Positions 47,700-59,712 of a DNA stretch of 64,000 bases are shown here, one piece after another. The stretch comes from Climacium dendroides (lineage: Eukaryota; Streptophyta; Bryopsida; Hypnales; Climaciaceae), in assembly GCA_950106755.1 (NCBI GenBank), contig OX467082.1, positions 6,448,001 through 6,512,000 of the forward strand, written 5' to 3'. The first letter of the stretch is position 1; every line of letters begins with the position of its first letter. Position numbers and translations under genes: made by a program. The notes beneath the pieces are model-generated. The model was not told where the DNA came from and did no database searches. It worked only from the letters and a program-made list of their open reading frames with translations.

Positions 47700-49360
47700 C
47701 CCATGAAGACCCTTTTGGTCAAAGGTGGTTTAGACATTGAGCCCTTCACATATGCTATATCCACTAGTCAAAATCTTTTGTAGTTCCTTGAAGAATACAA
47801 CAATCCTTTGAAACGACTCTATTAGGGTCCTCATAACTGTTTAGATTTATTCAAGGTAACCACAATTATTTTGTATGTCTCATGAAGACCTTCGAGTGTA
47901 AGATAGGAGGTCCATAAATTGTACAACTAAGGGTCGAAACTGAATTTTTGGAAGGTGATGCTTTTTGAAATATTTATGAGTAAATTTTCCTTGAAAGACA
48001 AGTGGAATCGGCATCTAACCCAAGTTGTTTCATTTTTTTGAGCTTTGTGGAATTAGTTATGAAATTTTGAAGTTGAAATGGCATGGGGTTCTAAAATCAC
48101 CCACCTCCTCAAATGTATATTGTTTGTACATTGATGAAGACTATGAAAAAACAACATGTACAAATAGTGTACATTTTAGGAGGTGGATGATTTTAGAACT
48201 TGTGTGCTTCTCAAACTCCCTACCCTTAAAAGTGATTCAGGCCTTGACGTATACTCAATCAATTAAGCAATCTTCAAGCAACCACACGATCTTTTTTAGA
48301 AGAGAAAATACAACTATCCTTTGATATAACACTATTGGAGTCCCTTTGAAGTGACACTACTAGCAGGTCTCTTTAAAGTGATATTGTTGGGGTTCAATTG
48401 AAGTGACACTACTAGGGTCTCTATACTTGTTTTGAATTATTCAAGTCGACCACAATTATTTTGTATGTCATGTCGTGTCCGTGTCGTGTCGTGTCATGTC
48501 GTCAGAGATGATTTAGACCTTGGCATATACCACATTCATTATTGAATCTTCAAGCACGTGTGATTCGTTTTTTAGAAATCGGATTCAGCACTCCTTTGAA
48601 GCAACATGATTGAGGTCTCCGCAACTACCGACCACGTGTCTTTTGTATGGCTTGTGGCATCAGAGGTGATTTAGACCTTGGCATATACTACATTCATTAT
48701 TGAATCTTCAAGCACGCGTGATTCGTTTCTTAGAAATCGGGTTCAACACTCCTTTGAAGCAACATGATCGGAGTCTCCGCGACTGTTTTAATTATTTAAG
48801 CCAACCACGTGTATTTTGTATGGCTTGTGCCATCAGAGGTGATTTAGACCTTGGCATATACTACATTCATTATTGAACCTTCAAGCACACGTGGTTCTTT
48901 TTTTAGAAATCGGGTTCAACACTCCTTTGAAGCAACATGATCAGGGTCTCCACAACTGTTTGAGTTATTTAAGCCAACCACGTGTATTTGGTATGGCTTG
49001 TGCCATCAGAGGTGATTTAGACTTTGATATGTACCTAATCCATTAATCAATCATCCGAAACAACACATGATTTTTTTCTTAGAAAAGACATAGAATAGTC
49101 CTTTACAATGACACTATTGGGTTCCCCATAGCTGCTTTGAATTATTCAAGCTGACCACTATTATTTTGTATGCCTATGTCACTAGAAGTAAATTAAATTC
49201 TATCATATACTAAATCATTAATCAATCTTCAAGCAATACGTGGTTCTTTCCTTAGGAAAGGGATACAACAATCCTTTGAAGTGACACTATTGGGGTCCCA
49301 ATAATTATTTTGAATTATTCAAGCCGATTACAATCATTTTGTAAGTCCTTTCACCTATGG
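47700..49360 (+). repeat. 173-bp satellite array, forward orientation, interrupted by an element
   Basis: The anchor CAGAGGTGATTTAGACC recurs at 48503, 48661, 48834, 49007 and (diverged) 49182, spaced 158, 173, 173 and 175 bp. A further diverged unit occupies about 47700-47900. Each unit includes CTTGGCATATACTACATTCA, TCAAGCA, a CCTTTGAAGCAACATGA or GTGACACTA block, and AACCACGTGTATTTTGTATGG. The two central units are the most alike. A local run of about 34-bp subrepeats (GTGACACTACTAG) lies at 48340-48420, and a GTCGT-rich run at about 48470-48500. Confidence 0.9.
47905..48199 (+). mobile_element. Dispersed ~300-bp hairpin element, copy 2, inside the satellite
   Basis: It starts TAGGAGGTCCATAAATTG and ends with a strong hairpin: arms 48089-48130 and 48157-48198 (42 nt each, few mismatches) around a 26-nt loop. 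Arm words are TTCTAAAATCACCCACCTCC and TTTGTACA. The satellite unit is recognisable on both sides, so the element appears inserted into the array. No coding capacity. Confidence 0.8.
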
Positions 49361-49380
49361 CATAGTAGGTTTGATTATTT

Positions 49381-51827
49381 GCCTCATTCATGTCCCTTTC
49401 TATTGACAAGGTTGTGGATGTCACCAATCTTATTGATAACCAACTAAATATGTTATTTCAATGAAATTACACCACTAACAATTTCATATAACCAAAATAA
49501 AAATCTAAAATCAATCGCACCATGTAGGACAAAGAATAACAAAGCCTTAATATTACATTTCTTTCTTTGATGCAAATAAAAAATAATTTGTTGTAATGAA
49601 GAAATGTATAGGGTAAGTAAATCCAAAATCAACATTACACTTGAAAACTACACTTACTGTCTATATATTGTTGTACAGATGCCCTAAGGGAAGTAAGATA
49701 ACCCCAATTTTGATTCTTGTGAATATCTTTCAAAATTTGACCTTTTAAAACCTATATTTCAAAAATAACCTATTAAATTTTTGTTTTATGAAATCTTCAT
49801 CAACATACCACATTTCAATTTCAAAAAGTAAAATATTCATTTTTGACAAAATTTTGTGTGTTTTTATTGTGTTACATAACAGTTGATTGGAAAATATGGG
49901 TGATGAATTCTTTTTAATTGTATTGTTAAAATATTTAAGAAACATCAATGTGCACATCTCACTTTTAGGAAAAAAACACATTACCTAAGAAAAAATTTGC
50001 ACTACATAAAATTCAATGTTAAGGTGTGCCTTCTCAAATTTTATCACATACTTTTATATCTTTGAGCATGATGGTGCAATTGATTTGCCAAAAAATAATT
50101 ATAATTTAGAAAAATTTGTTATACAATTTTTGATTAGTGACATTGTAACATTGAATTCTTTGATGTGGTTTTTCCAGATGTGCACATTGATGACTTTTAG
50201 GTATTTGCACCAAAATTCTTCTATAAATCCTTATATAACACAATAAAAAGCCCACAAGACCATCTACCAAAAATGGAAATTTTGTTTTCAAAAATCAAAA
50301 TTTGGGGTGTTGATCAAGATTATATAAAACAATAAATTTAATTGATTAGTTTGAAAGATAAAATTTGAAATATATTTTTCAAGTTGAAATTGGGTTACCT
50401 TATTTTTTATGGCGATGTACCATTAATGTTGATATTGGAAAGATTGGGATATATAGTGTTAATTTTCTTACTTTGTTCCTTTTAGACATATTTACCTTTC
50501 CTCTTTCATTGCTAAAATCAATAGATGAGACCAAGATTTTGACTAATGGAGTTGAATTTCATAGCACTATTTTAAAAATTTTACTAGCTATTTTTTAATA
50601 GATTATGACTTAGAAGCCTTTGGTACATCTAAAATGCCCTGTAAAATACTAGAAAGTTTCAAGAGCAAATTTAATGGAAATTAAAGCATTTTGTACATCA
50701 ACTGTGCCCATTTAAAAGGAGCAATTCCCATGATCAAGGTAGCCACTAAAATGTTTTGATTATTGAACCACTAGGTGTATTCTTTGTTTGTATCAACAGT
50801 AAACATTCAAATCATCTATCAGACACTTTTCGGACAAAGCGAAAGGTAGCCCTAAGGGCATGAGTAGGTACCTTGTACTTTGAACTTTGAAAATTTATAG
50901 AATACTAGCGGTTGGCGCTTGCTATGCTACGCATTCATCATTAGAATTTTATAAGAATTTTTATGTATTAGATAGAATGCAAAATAAAAATTTCAATAAA
51001 TCTTTAAATAAAAATGACTAAAATCTTTGTATTATTTTTTTTATAAGTAAGCATATATTGAAATGTACAATAGAAATTTATTGAATGATGAATGAAATGG
51101 TAAATATTGCAATGGTAAATACTATAAAAGATATACATACATTAGAATGCATTAGAAATTTGACTCCATTGTTACAAAAAATGGCAACCCAAATTGAAGA
51201 ATTGAAAAGGAAAAACTTAAAAATCTCAAAAACTTTGTAAACAACTTAATTGTTGTGGAATCCAAAATAGCTTCAATTGAATAAATTTCTCAAAATCATT
51301 TGGTAGTAGCAATAGAAAATTGAAATCATGAAAGTTCAAAGCTCACAAAAGCACAAAATCATAGAAATGCAAAAGAAGTATAAAGCCAAGAAAAAGCAAT
51401 GGAATTGCTACCTCTATAATATCATCCTATAGGTCCTCTTTAATATCACCTTAATTGCAATGACTATATTATTTTTATAATATCACCCTTTGTAAAAAGT
51501 GATATTACAAAGGTGATTGCAAACTGCTACTCTATTTCTATAATATCACATTGTGTGAAAATACAATTTCTATGTATGCATGATTGAAAATATTTTTACA
51601 AAATATTTAAAATAATTATTTTAAAGACTTATTGAAATCATTATTATGCATTCTATTCAAATATATCAAATTTTTACTAATATGTGATACAATGAATGCA
51701 TAGGATAGCAAGCACAAGCTCATAGTATTAATGGTAGTATTTGTGATATTACAGAGGGAGTTATGATTTTAGTAGTATGATTGTATGAGTGTCAATAAAG
51801 AACAAAAAAATTTAGGCAAATTTTCTC
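49381..51827. other. AT-rich spacer, no gene seen
   Basis: Only short, compositionally random ORFs occur. A block at 49840-50000 and its reverse-complement-like counterpart at 50150-50260 share words such as TGTGCACAT, ATAAAAACACAC-like and AAGAAACATCAATGTGCAC, suggesting an old inverted repeat. ATTTCTATAATATCACCCT-like words recur three times at 51415-51550. Confidence 0.45.
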
Positions 51828-52014
51828 TTAATCCCTAAAGGACCAAGTGTCCATTCAATGTAAACAAAAATCTTAGATGGATTCAAGTAGGGTCACATAT
51901 GAAGTCAATTTTGGTTAGATGTTCATTAAATTTTGACAGAAAGTGTGAACATGTATCCCTTTAGTGGGAATACAAATTTTTTTGATCAGGTGCTTGAAAA
52001 AAAATTATGTTGCC

Positions 52015-52922
52015 TTTAACCCCTAAAGGACCATCATGTTTAGAGGCCCAAAATTACTTCAAAATACTCATCTCCAAAGCAAGATCAAAATCTTTGTCAC
52101 TGATTATTTTTTAACAAATCCAATTATAGGATCTTTTAGTCAACTTGCATCAATACATTATCCTAAGAATTTTAAGCATAAATCCCCCCCAATTGCAAGT
52201 TCAATGCACCTAAACTTCAAAATGCAAACTTTTCTAGCCCTTCCAAAAGGTGAAGTTTTGTCTTTCAACCTTTTTAGAAAAAAACTTATATAACCTATAA
52301 GTTGTGAATTTAATCAATATATTGGAAAATGGAATGAAAACATGTGAAAAAATTTAAACCAACAAAACTTTCATATTTATTTATTTTTAAATTGTAAGAT
52401 GGAAGGTGGTACTAAATGAAAGAAAAAACTAATATGCTAATAATTTTTATAAGAAATTGAGAATTGTTAATTGCAATGGTGAAATTGTTATACTTTACAA
52501 TTAATATACTATATTTTATTTTTATTTGAAAATTTTCAATATTGAGAGTAAAAGACGGCTTTGTATATCTTTTCTACCTTCATTGCCCACAAAATAAAAC
52601 TCTTCATAACTTTTACCTCGTTATTTGGAATTGGATGGTTCAAATTTTCTTGAGTAGTTATCAACCTATATAATCTCTAAAGAATAATTTTAAAACTTTT
52701 TAGAATATATTTTTAGCTGGTCGATTTGACATTAAAATCAAAAAAAATCTAATTTTTGCAATATTTATCGAAATGACCTGAAACTAAACTTCATACGTAG
52801 ATTATGATGGGTAGCATCCATCTTAAAACTTGTATTCAAAAATTCCACATTATGAAGTCAAGAGAGCCTACACAAGTTCTCAAAAAGCCCAAAGTGGGCT
52901 CCTTAGTCCTTTAGGGATTAAT
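52015..52922. mobile_element. TIR element of the TTAACCCC family (about 908 bp)
   Basis: The left end TTTAACCCCTAAAGGACCAT is matched inverted by AGTCCTTTAGGGATTAA at the right end (52904-52920). The interior is AT-rich without coding capacity. Another end-like sequence, TTAATCCCTAAAGGACC, at 51828 lies about 190 bp outside the left end and may belong to a nested or older copy. Confidence 0.65.
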
Positions 52923-53369
52923 TTTTCAAGCAACTAGGGGAGTTTCAAGTGGCATGTGCAAAACTCTTCTTATAATTTTGAGATTTGGTATATATATAAC
53001 ATATATGATAGAAAATGAAAATGTCAAAATAAATAACCATGCGTAGTGTAAAATCTCATTATGGGAGGAATTGAAGTTTGCTGGCCATGTCAGATAAGCT
53101 AAGGAAAAAAAACTTTTCTTCTAACTTCAAATGTTATAATCTTTCAATCCAATGTGGTCAAAGTTTCTAAACTTTTTTACACACATTCCCATATGAATCT
53201 AATATAAATTTGTCCAATTGAAATTCAAAATAATAATAATAATAATTTCTTTCACTACCCTAAAGGTGACAATTTTTCACAATTTTTGTCCCAAATGTGC
53301 CTCATTCTTCAAGGCTATAGAAAGCTAAGTAACCTTCTTTCAACAAAAAAATTATCACTGATGAAGACA
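52923..53369. other. Dispersed repeat block
   Basis: Bases 53130-53330 match 20850-21060 in order (ATAATCTTTCAATC, TTTTTACACACATTCCCAT, GTGACAATTTTTCAC, CCCAAATGTGCCTCATTC). This is an AT-rich repeat family shared across the window. No gene seen. Confidence 0.5.
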
Positions 53370-53628
53370 TTTGAGGCCTCTAGAAGACTGTTTCAGGCCC
53401 GTTCTCAATTTTGTTCCCACGGCAATAAAAGAACGCAGACAATTGTCAGATTTTTTTTTCTTTAAATTAAAAAAATTTAAATGCCAGAAAAAAAAGTTGA
53501 TTTTTTTTCCCTTCAAAAAAATGACATGGCACAAACTCGACCACGTTGGACTGCAAAGTGGCAACATTCCCACGCACGCGAGACAGTTTTCAGAGCCCGG
53601 GAACTCGCAATCTTCTAGAGGCCTCAAA
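53370..53628. mobile_element. Foldback element with 18-bp perfect terminal repeats (259 bp)
   Basis: TTTGAGGCCTCTAGAAGA at 53370-53387 is exactly complementary to 53611-53628. Pairing extends further in with mismatches (ACTGTTTCAGGCCCG against CGGGCTCTGAAAACTGT). The interior has poly-purine/pyrimidine tracts. It is the only copy I saw in the window. No clear target duplication. Confidence 0.75.
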
Positions 53629-54225
53629 TTTCACCTAATTTTTTGGACCACATTCCTAAACAAAACCCACCCAAAAGTGACTTTTCTGGGTGCTTCTACC
53701 TCATAAAATATAAACAAAAAGAAGAATGGGCAACCCCCAAAGAAATGAGAACATTCACAGAAGGACCCACGGTTCATTTATTGTGCTCCCACGCCTCCAA
53801 TGTTCATGAACCCACACTATATTGGCCCCACTGTATATATAATATATGGCGTGCCTATGGGGTAGGGAGTAGGGACCCATCTCAAAATGAACAGTGGGAA
53901 AAGATTTTGAAAAAGTTTCCCTGTTTCTACAGGGGAGTGAAGTCATGTGGGTCTTTTGAAGTTTTTTAATTGTATTTTTTTTTTAAAGATTTCCAAGCCC
54001 CCTGGAATTTTATTCTGCTGCAAAGGCTTCCTTGGGAGTTGGGACCAATGCCACGGTCTTGGGATCCGAACCAGGGCTTAGGGTGTCAGGTATTAGGGCA
54101 TCTGCAACTCTGCAACTTAAAGTTATGACACACGGATGAGCAGTGAGTGTCCTATAGGCATCTCCAGCGATGACCCTTCATATTTAAGTTACCTTTAGTA
54201 GAACCTACTGGAGTAGAACGGTGGG
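53629..54225. other. Balanced-composition stretch without recognised gene
   Basis: This part is less AT-rich than its surroundings, and one 108-codon frame (53643-53969) is open, but I recognise no domain or splice context. AGGGCATCTGCAACTCTGCAA near 54090 and AGGCATCTCCAGCG near 54160 resemble ends of small plant DNA transposons. It may be transposon debris. Confidence 0.35.
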
Positions 54226-54505
54226 TGCCTTTTAAAAGAAAGACATGACACTTTCTTCTGTTGCCGTGCCTAGTTACTATTATTAGAATGGTCGAATTTT
54301 GAGAATTTCTTGTTGGCAGGTGAAAGGAGGTTCCAACGCACCAAAGAACGCGACATTTGGGTACCATATGCAAAAGTTATAAAGGGTCAAAGTTTTTTTT
54401 CTTGGTAGACGTTTTCAATGGTTTCTGGCCACATTTGGTACATACTGATGTTGGAGATGTACGATGAGTGATGATGGTGGTTTGGGTTTGGGGGAAGGTG
54501 CAATT
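54226..54505. repeat. Dispersed repeat B, copy 1
   Basis: Matches 62430-62645 in order: TTACTATTATTAGAATGGTC, TTTCTTGTTGGCA, CATATGCAAAAGTTAT, GTACATACTGATGTTG-like and GATGGTGGTTTGGG-like words. Both copies are noncoding and moderately diverged. Confidence 0.7.
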
Positions 54506-54884
54506 TTCGATGTGTCTTACCCATCTTAGTAATAATGTGGTTCAAAAGCAATCCAAACTCATTAGATGAGGATGATTGCTTGGTTTAGTTTGTTGTGGTG
54601 ATATCTAAGGACCTATGCGTCACTTCATATGTACAATGAGATTTTTTTTTCATTTGTATCAAAGAAAGAAAAATGCAATATTAAGGCTTTGTTACTCTTT
54701 CTCCTACATGGTGCAAATGATTTAAGAATTTTGTTTTGGTCATATTGAAAGTTTGAAATTATGGTGTAATTCCATTGAGATAATATATTTGGTTGGTTAT
54801 TGATAAAAGTGGTGACATCTACATCCTTGTGAATAGAAAGGCATATGAATGGACGTGAATGAGACAAGAACTAGTAGGTCATAG

Positions 54885-55610
54885 GCGAAAGGACTTACAA
54901 TATAATTGTGGTTAGCTTGAATAATTTATAATAGTTATGGAGATCCCAATAGTGTCGCTTCAAAGGATTGTTGTATCCTTTTTCTAAGAAAAAACCCACG
55001 TGTTGCTTGAAGATTGATTAATGGATTTTGTATATAGCAAGGTCTACATCACTTGACAATACAGGGCATACAAAATAATTGTGGTCGACTTGAATAATTC
55101 AAAATAGTTATGAAGACCCCAATAGTGTCGCTTCAAAGGACTATTGTATCCATTTTTTAATAGAAGAATCACATATTGCTTGAAAATTGACTAATGGATC
55201 TTACATATGTCAAGGTTTAAATCACTTTTGATGATACAAAGCATACAAAATAATTGAGATTGGCTCGAATAATTTGAAATAGTTAAAGGGGTCTAGTAGA
55301 ATCAATTCAAAAGACCCAATAGTGTCACTTTGCAAGGACCGAATATCTTCATTTCAAAGGATTGTTATATCCCCTCTTCTAAAAAAAGATCATGTAGTTG
55401 CTTGCAGATTGTCTATTGGATTGAGTATATATCAAGGCCTAAAACGTTTTTGTATAGAAGGTCATTACAAGCCATATATAATAATTGTAGTCCACTTGTA
55501 TAATTCAAAACAATTATAGGCCCCTTAATAGTGTCCTTCAAAGGTTTGTTGTACATATATATTTTTTAAATCATGTAGTTACTTAAAGATGGACTAATGG
55601 ATCTAATATA
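54885..55610 (-). repeat. 173-bp satellite array, reverse orientation
   Basis: The anchor CAATAGTGTCGCTTCAAAGG recurs at 54947 and 55120, exactly 173 bp apart, followed by two more diverged units to about 55610. Read on the minus strand, the units carry the blocks of the 47.7-49.4 kb array (CCTTTGAAGCGACACTATTG, AATTATTCAAG, CACAATTATTTTGTATG). A local duplication of the AATAGTGTCACTT segment occurs near 55315-55365. Confidence 0.88.
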
Positions 55611-57117
55611 TATTAAGGATTTAAGGCCTAAACTAATATTCTTATTTTTGGCAAATTAATTATTTATTTGATAGAAAATGTCAATCTTGATAGCTTGGTA
55701 CAATATAAGATAACCACACACAATTTTGACCCCTCCTAGAATGTCAACCCCTACATTTGAAGGAAAACTAGACAAGGAAGATACCCAAAATGGTGAGCAT
55801 TAAATAGTATAAAATGGAGTTGGAGTCCATTTGGGATATTGAATGGTTTTATTTGTAGTAGTGTGGAGGTGGCAACCTTGCAAAGGTGTAGTTTTGAGTG
55901 CACTTTTTTGTTTGAACATCTTCTTTATGGAATAATTTGATACTACTACCCTTCATGAGGATTTGATTTAGACATAAGTGAATTGTTTTAGGAAATGTCT
56001 TGAATACTACAAGTGAAATGTCTTGAAGTTTTGGAATACTATAAATGAAATGTCTAAAATACTACAAAAATTCTTCCATGTTGCCTAATTTTGGGAATAT
56101 TTTAAAATATTATAAGATATTTGAAAAAATAAAAATTTCAAGAAACATCTATTTAATTATTATCTTTAATTTAGAAAGACAAAACAAGCATAAGAAAAGA
56201 TGTAGCAATCAAAAACACATTGGTTAGAAAATAAAAGAAAAACTTAGCATCCTAATAAAGAAGAATTTCAATAGAATAAAACCAAAAATTTCAATAGCCA
56301 AAAATTCTAAAATTCTAAAATGTGATTTTTAACATTCCAAAACCATTCAACATCCAAACGTGAAGTATTTCAATAATTTGTCACCAAACTTGACCCTTAC
56401 GTACAATAGTATCATTTCTTGATATACATCAAATGGATTATGGAAATACCTTGATTACATTTATACTCTCTTATATATTGCATCTTTGAAAATTTGTAAT
56501 TCATTTGTAGTGATTCCAAAAGTTATGCAACTATTTCTTTAATTTATGATTCAATTGAAAATATGTACCTACAAGAATTAATTGTCATTTATTACTGCAT
56601 AGCCATTTGTCTACAAAGCTTTTTGAACTCATGCAAGTATACTTATCTTACTTTGGTTTACTACACTTGATGGATGTAGGTTGCATTTACTATCCTAGAT
56701 GCTTTATTTCTTAGGTGAAATTTTATTACAAATAAAAGAATAGTAATCAATTTCATCCACTTAGATTAAAAAATTCATAAATAAAACAAGAGCTATGAGC
56801 ATTATCTAATGTAGAGGTTTATTTCTCTTTCTTCAATGTACCAGTTGTAGTTGCCTTTATTGTACCAATAATGAACATATTTAGGGGGGACGCGTTTAGC
56901 GACCTATGTGGTTCCAACTTCAAAATTCATAACTAATTCCACGATTGTTCAAATAATATGAAACAACTTGCATTAGATACAAACTCCGTTTTTTCTTCAA
57001 GGAAAAGTCATTGAATAATATTTTAAAGGGACAATTTGTGGACCTTCTACTTCATTGTACTTGTAATTGCTAGTTAACTATTTGTCAAATATTTTTGGTG
57101 TATAATTGTAGGGAATC
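55611..57117. other. AT-rich spacer with a reversed fragment of the ~300-bp element
   Basis: Bases 56900-57050 match the elements at 11203 and 47905 on the minus strand (AACTTCAAAATTCATAACTA, GAAACAACTTGCATTAGATA, GGACCTTCTAC), but the hairpin end is absent. The rest is AT-rich with no gene. Confidence 0.55.
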
Positions 57118-58036
57118 TTAACCCCTAAAAGACCGTTTGTCTCCTCATGGGACAATTTGGGTCCAAGTAGGTTCCTATTGTCTCAATTTGTAGTGAATGT
57201 TTTTGAGATTTTTTGAGGTTGTGGAGTTTGCTGAGAGCTTTGTGAATATATAATTTTTGTTTTGATCAATGCTTGGGAGAAAAAGTTATGGCACAATAAG
57301 CCCAAAATAAAAGTCAATGAGCAGTACAAAAAATCAGAAAAAAGTTTAAATCTTTAAAAAAAATCCCCTAAAATCTTGTATTTTTATCTACATTTGAAGC
57401 TTTGATTCATTCTATTTGGACTAGTTATGAGAAAGTTATGGACAATCTTAGTTTTTCGGGTAATCTAAGCATCTTCTTGAAAAAATAACTTGTAGGATTC
57501 ATTTGTGAATGCAATTTTTACAATTTTCCAAAAAGAAATTTCAGACAAGGTTAGATTTGCTTTCTAGAACAATCTCACCATTGGGATTATTGTATGTCGA
57601 TTCCATCTTAAAGCTATTAATGCTTTATTTTTTCCTTCAATCTTCAACCTACTTCTACTTAACAAATTTTTAATGAGTGAAAATTAAGTGTTTTTTGTTG
57701 AATTTTTTTTCCTTAGATTCTCAACTCAACTATTCAACTTAAAAACTTAGAAAATCTAAATTAATAGGGCAAAAAATTTTAGTTAAAAAGATTCAAAGCC
57801 AAAAAATCTAGTCAAGCAAGTTGCAAAAAAAATTGTTTTCTTTACTTTGGATGCATATATCTTGCAATCTATGCGGTCAAATTTGACAAAATTTTTACCA
57901 CATGTTCTCAAACAAGTTAAGTACATAATCCTATTTGAAAAAAAATAATCTTTTTGGTTTTCTTAGGTGAACGCAGTAGAAGTGGTAGTTCTAAGTGATT
58001 TCTGATAGAAAACACCCTCGGGGCTTTAGGGGTTAA
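57118..58036. mobile_element. TIR element of the TTAACCCC family (about 919 bp)
   Basis: The left end TTAACCCCTAAAAGACCG is matched inverted by the right end GGGGCTTTAGGGGTTAA (58020-58036). It is similar in size to the 52015-52922 element. The interior contains the CTTGCAATCTATGCGGTCAA block related to the repeats near 10.1, 20.9 and 53.1 kb. Noncoding. Confidence 0.7.
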
Positions 58037-59712
58037 ATTGAAGGACTTCTCTTGTTTACATGTGAATTTGAGCATGGTAATTCCACTATATTAATGTGGC
58101 AATGCTTTAGAATATTTATATCAAAAAAGGATGAGTTAAGCATAGGAGCATAGACTTTATTATCAACTCCATTCTATATGTTCAATCTTTCTATTGAAAG
58201 TGAAAGATTTTATTTTTAAATTAAAGACAAAATCATATGTCTTTTTTGGTTTCTTTTGTTTAGGAGAGAGAATCATTTTTAATGTCAAAATAAATTTAAA
58301 AAAAGGCAAAAATTATACTATATACGACACCAAAATTTTAAAGCTTTTTCACACAAAACCTTGAATTCAATCTAAAAATGTTAATATGAGTTGATATTAA
58401 ATCATTGGTGTAGAAACAAGATTAGCAAGGCTATATATAAAAATGAAAATCATAATCATAATTACATTCTTTATATGATAATGTAATGCTTGTGCTTGTA
58501 TACATTAAAAATTATAATGTCAAGTTGTACTATAAATGTTGTCAAATATAACAATATTGTAATATATAATGCAAGTATATAAGCAAAAATGCCTATCCAA
58601 GGTATCACTTTAGATTATTTGGATATTAAATTAATAAAATAGAATTATAAAGAAAAATAAGCATTATTTCTACTACAAGGGCTTTAATATATGTCATGTG
58701 TGTTTAATTGAGACAATTCTAAAGAGTCAATTTGTATTAAAAAAATTGTCTATATGTTTTTTTATAAATTTCAAAATTAAAGACACGTGAAATTCAATGT
58801 CTTTCAATTCTTTACAATAAGTTTAATCGTTTAAATAGTAGAAAACTTTCAAAGTGTGCAATCATACCTTGAATTTTTTTTCAAAGTATAAATAATATTC
58901 ATATCCAACTCACCTCCTCTATTGAGTACAAAGTGTTAGGATTTCATCCATATATTTTCCATTCATCTATTTTTGCTAAACAGGAATACACATTGTAACT
59001 AGATGATCAAACAGGTTGTTGTTGCAAATGTTGCAATGGTTGTACTCTAGTTGGTCTTATTTGTGCTTAATCATTTATTTAGGCTACATTGCATATTTGC
59101 AATTTTCGAAAATGGACATACTTTAAAAATCACTATAAATTAGAATGACATGAAATTTTCAATGTAAACAACATGAAGGCTTATCAATGTTGCCATCATC
59201 AAATGGTTCTATGAAGTTGCATTGTATAATATACCTCTACATTTTTTGATTCTTAAAAAAAAATTACATATAGAAACTAATAAGAATGTATTTAAAGTAA
59301 ACTAAAGTAAAAACATATAATTGTTCAAATTCTTTACTTTTAGATTTTACGAGAAATTTTATTCTAAAGTGTAATCATCTTGTAAAAATTATCAAATATT
59401 TTGAAACAATTTTTTTCTAAGATGCACTCCTAAATTTATATTATACTTTATTGGTAAGGCATATTTTCTCTCTATTTTGTTAATGACCATTAGTGAAAGA
59501 TAAAGAAGTAGTTTTATTCAAATATACAATTTTAATCTAATACAAAAAAATGATGCCTTAAACTATCTTTGATTTTAGCATAATTGAAATGAACATTGTA
59601 GTTCAGGTGAGCTATTACAAATCAAAAAACAAAACAATTATTCCACCATTAAAGATGATAGGTAAATATACTACAAATCGTAAATACAATCATTTGAGCA
59701 TGGTTTCTAATG
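58037..59712. other. AT-rich spacer, no gene seen
   Basis: No supported coding, RNA or repeat feature. Composition is strongly AT-rich with short random frames only. Confidence 0.5.

Noticed and set aside
48503..49182. CRISPR-like regular spacing of the CAGAGGTGATTTAGACC block
   Set aside because: The whole 173-bp unit is repeated, not a short repeat with unique spacers, and this is plant nuclear DNA.
53355..53706. Pair of ORFs beginning MRPLEDC on both strands
   Set aside because: The matching starts are produced by the 18-bp inverted repeats, not by two genes.
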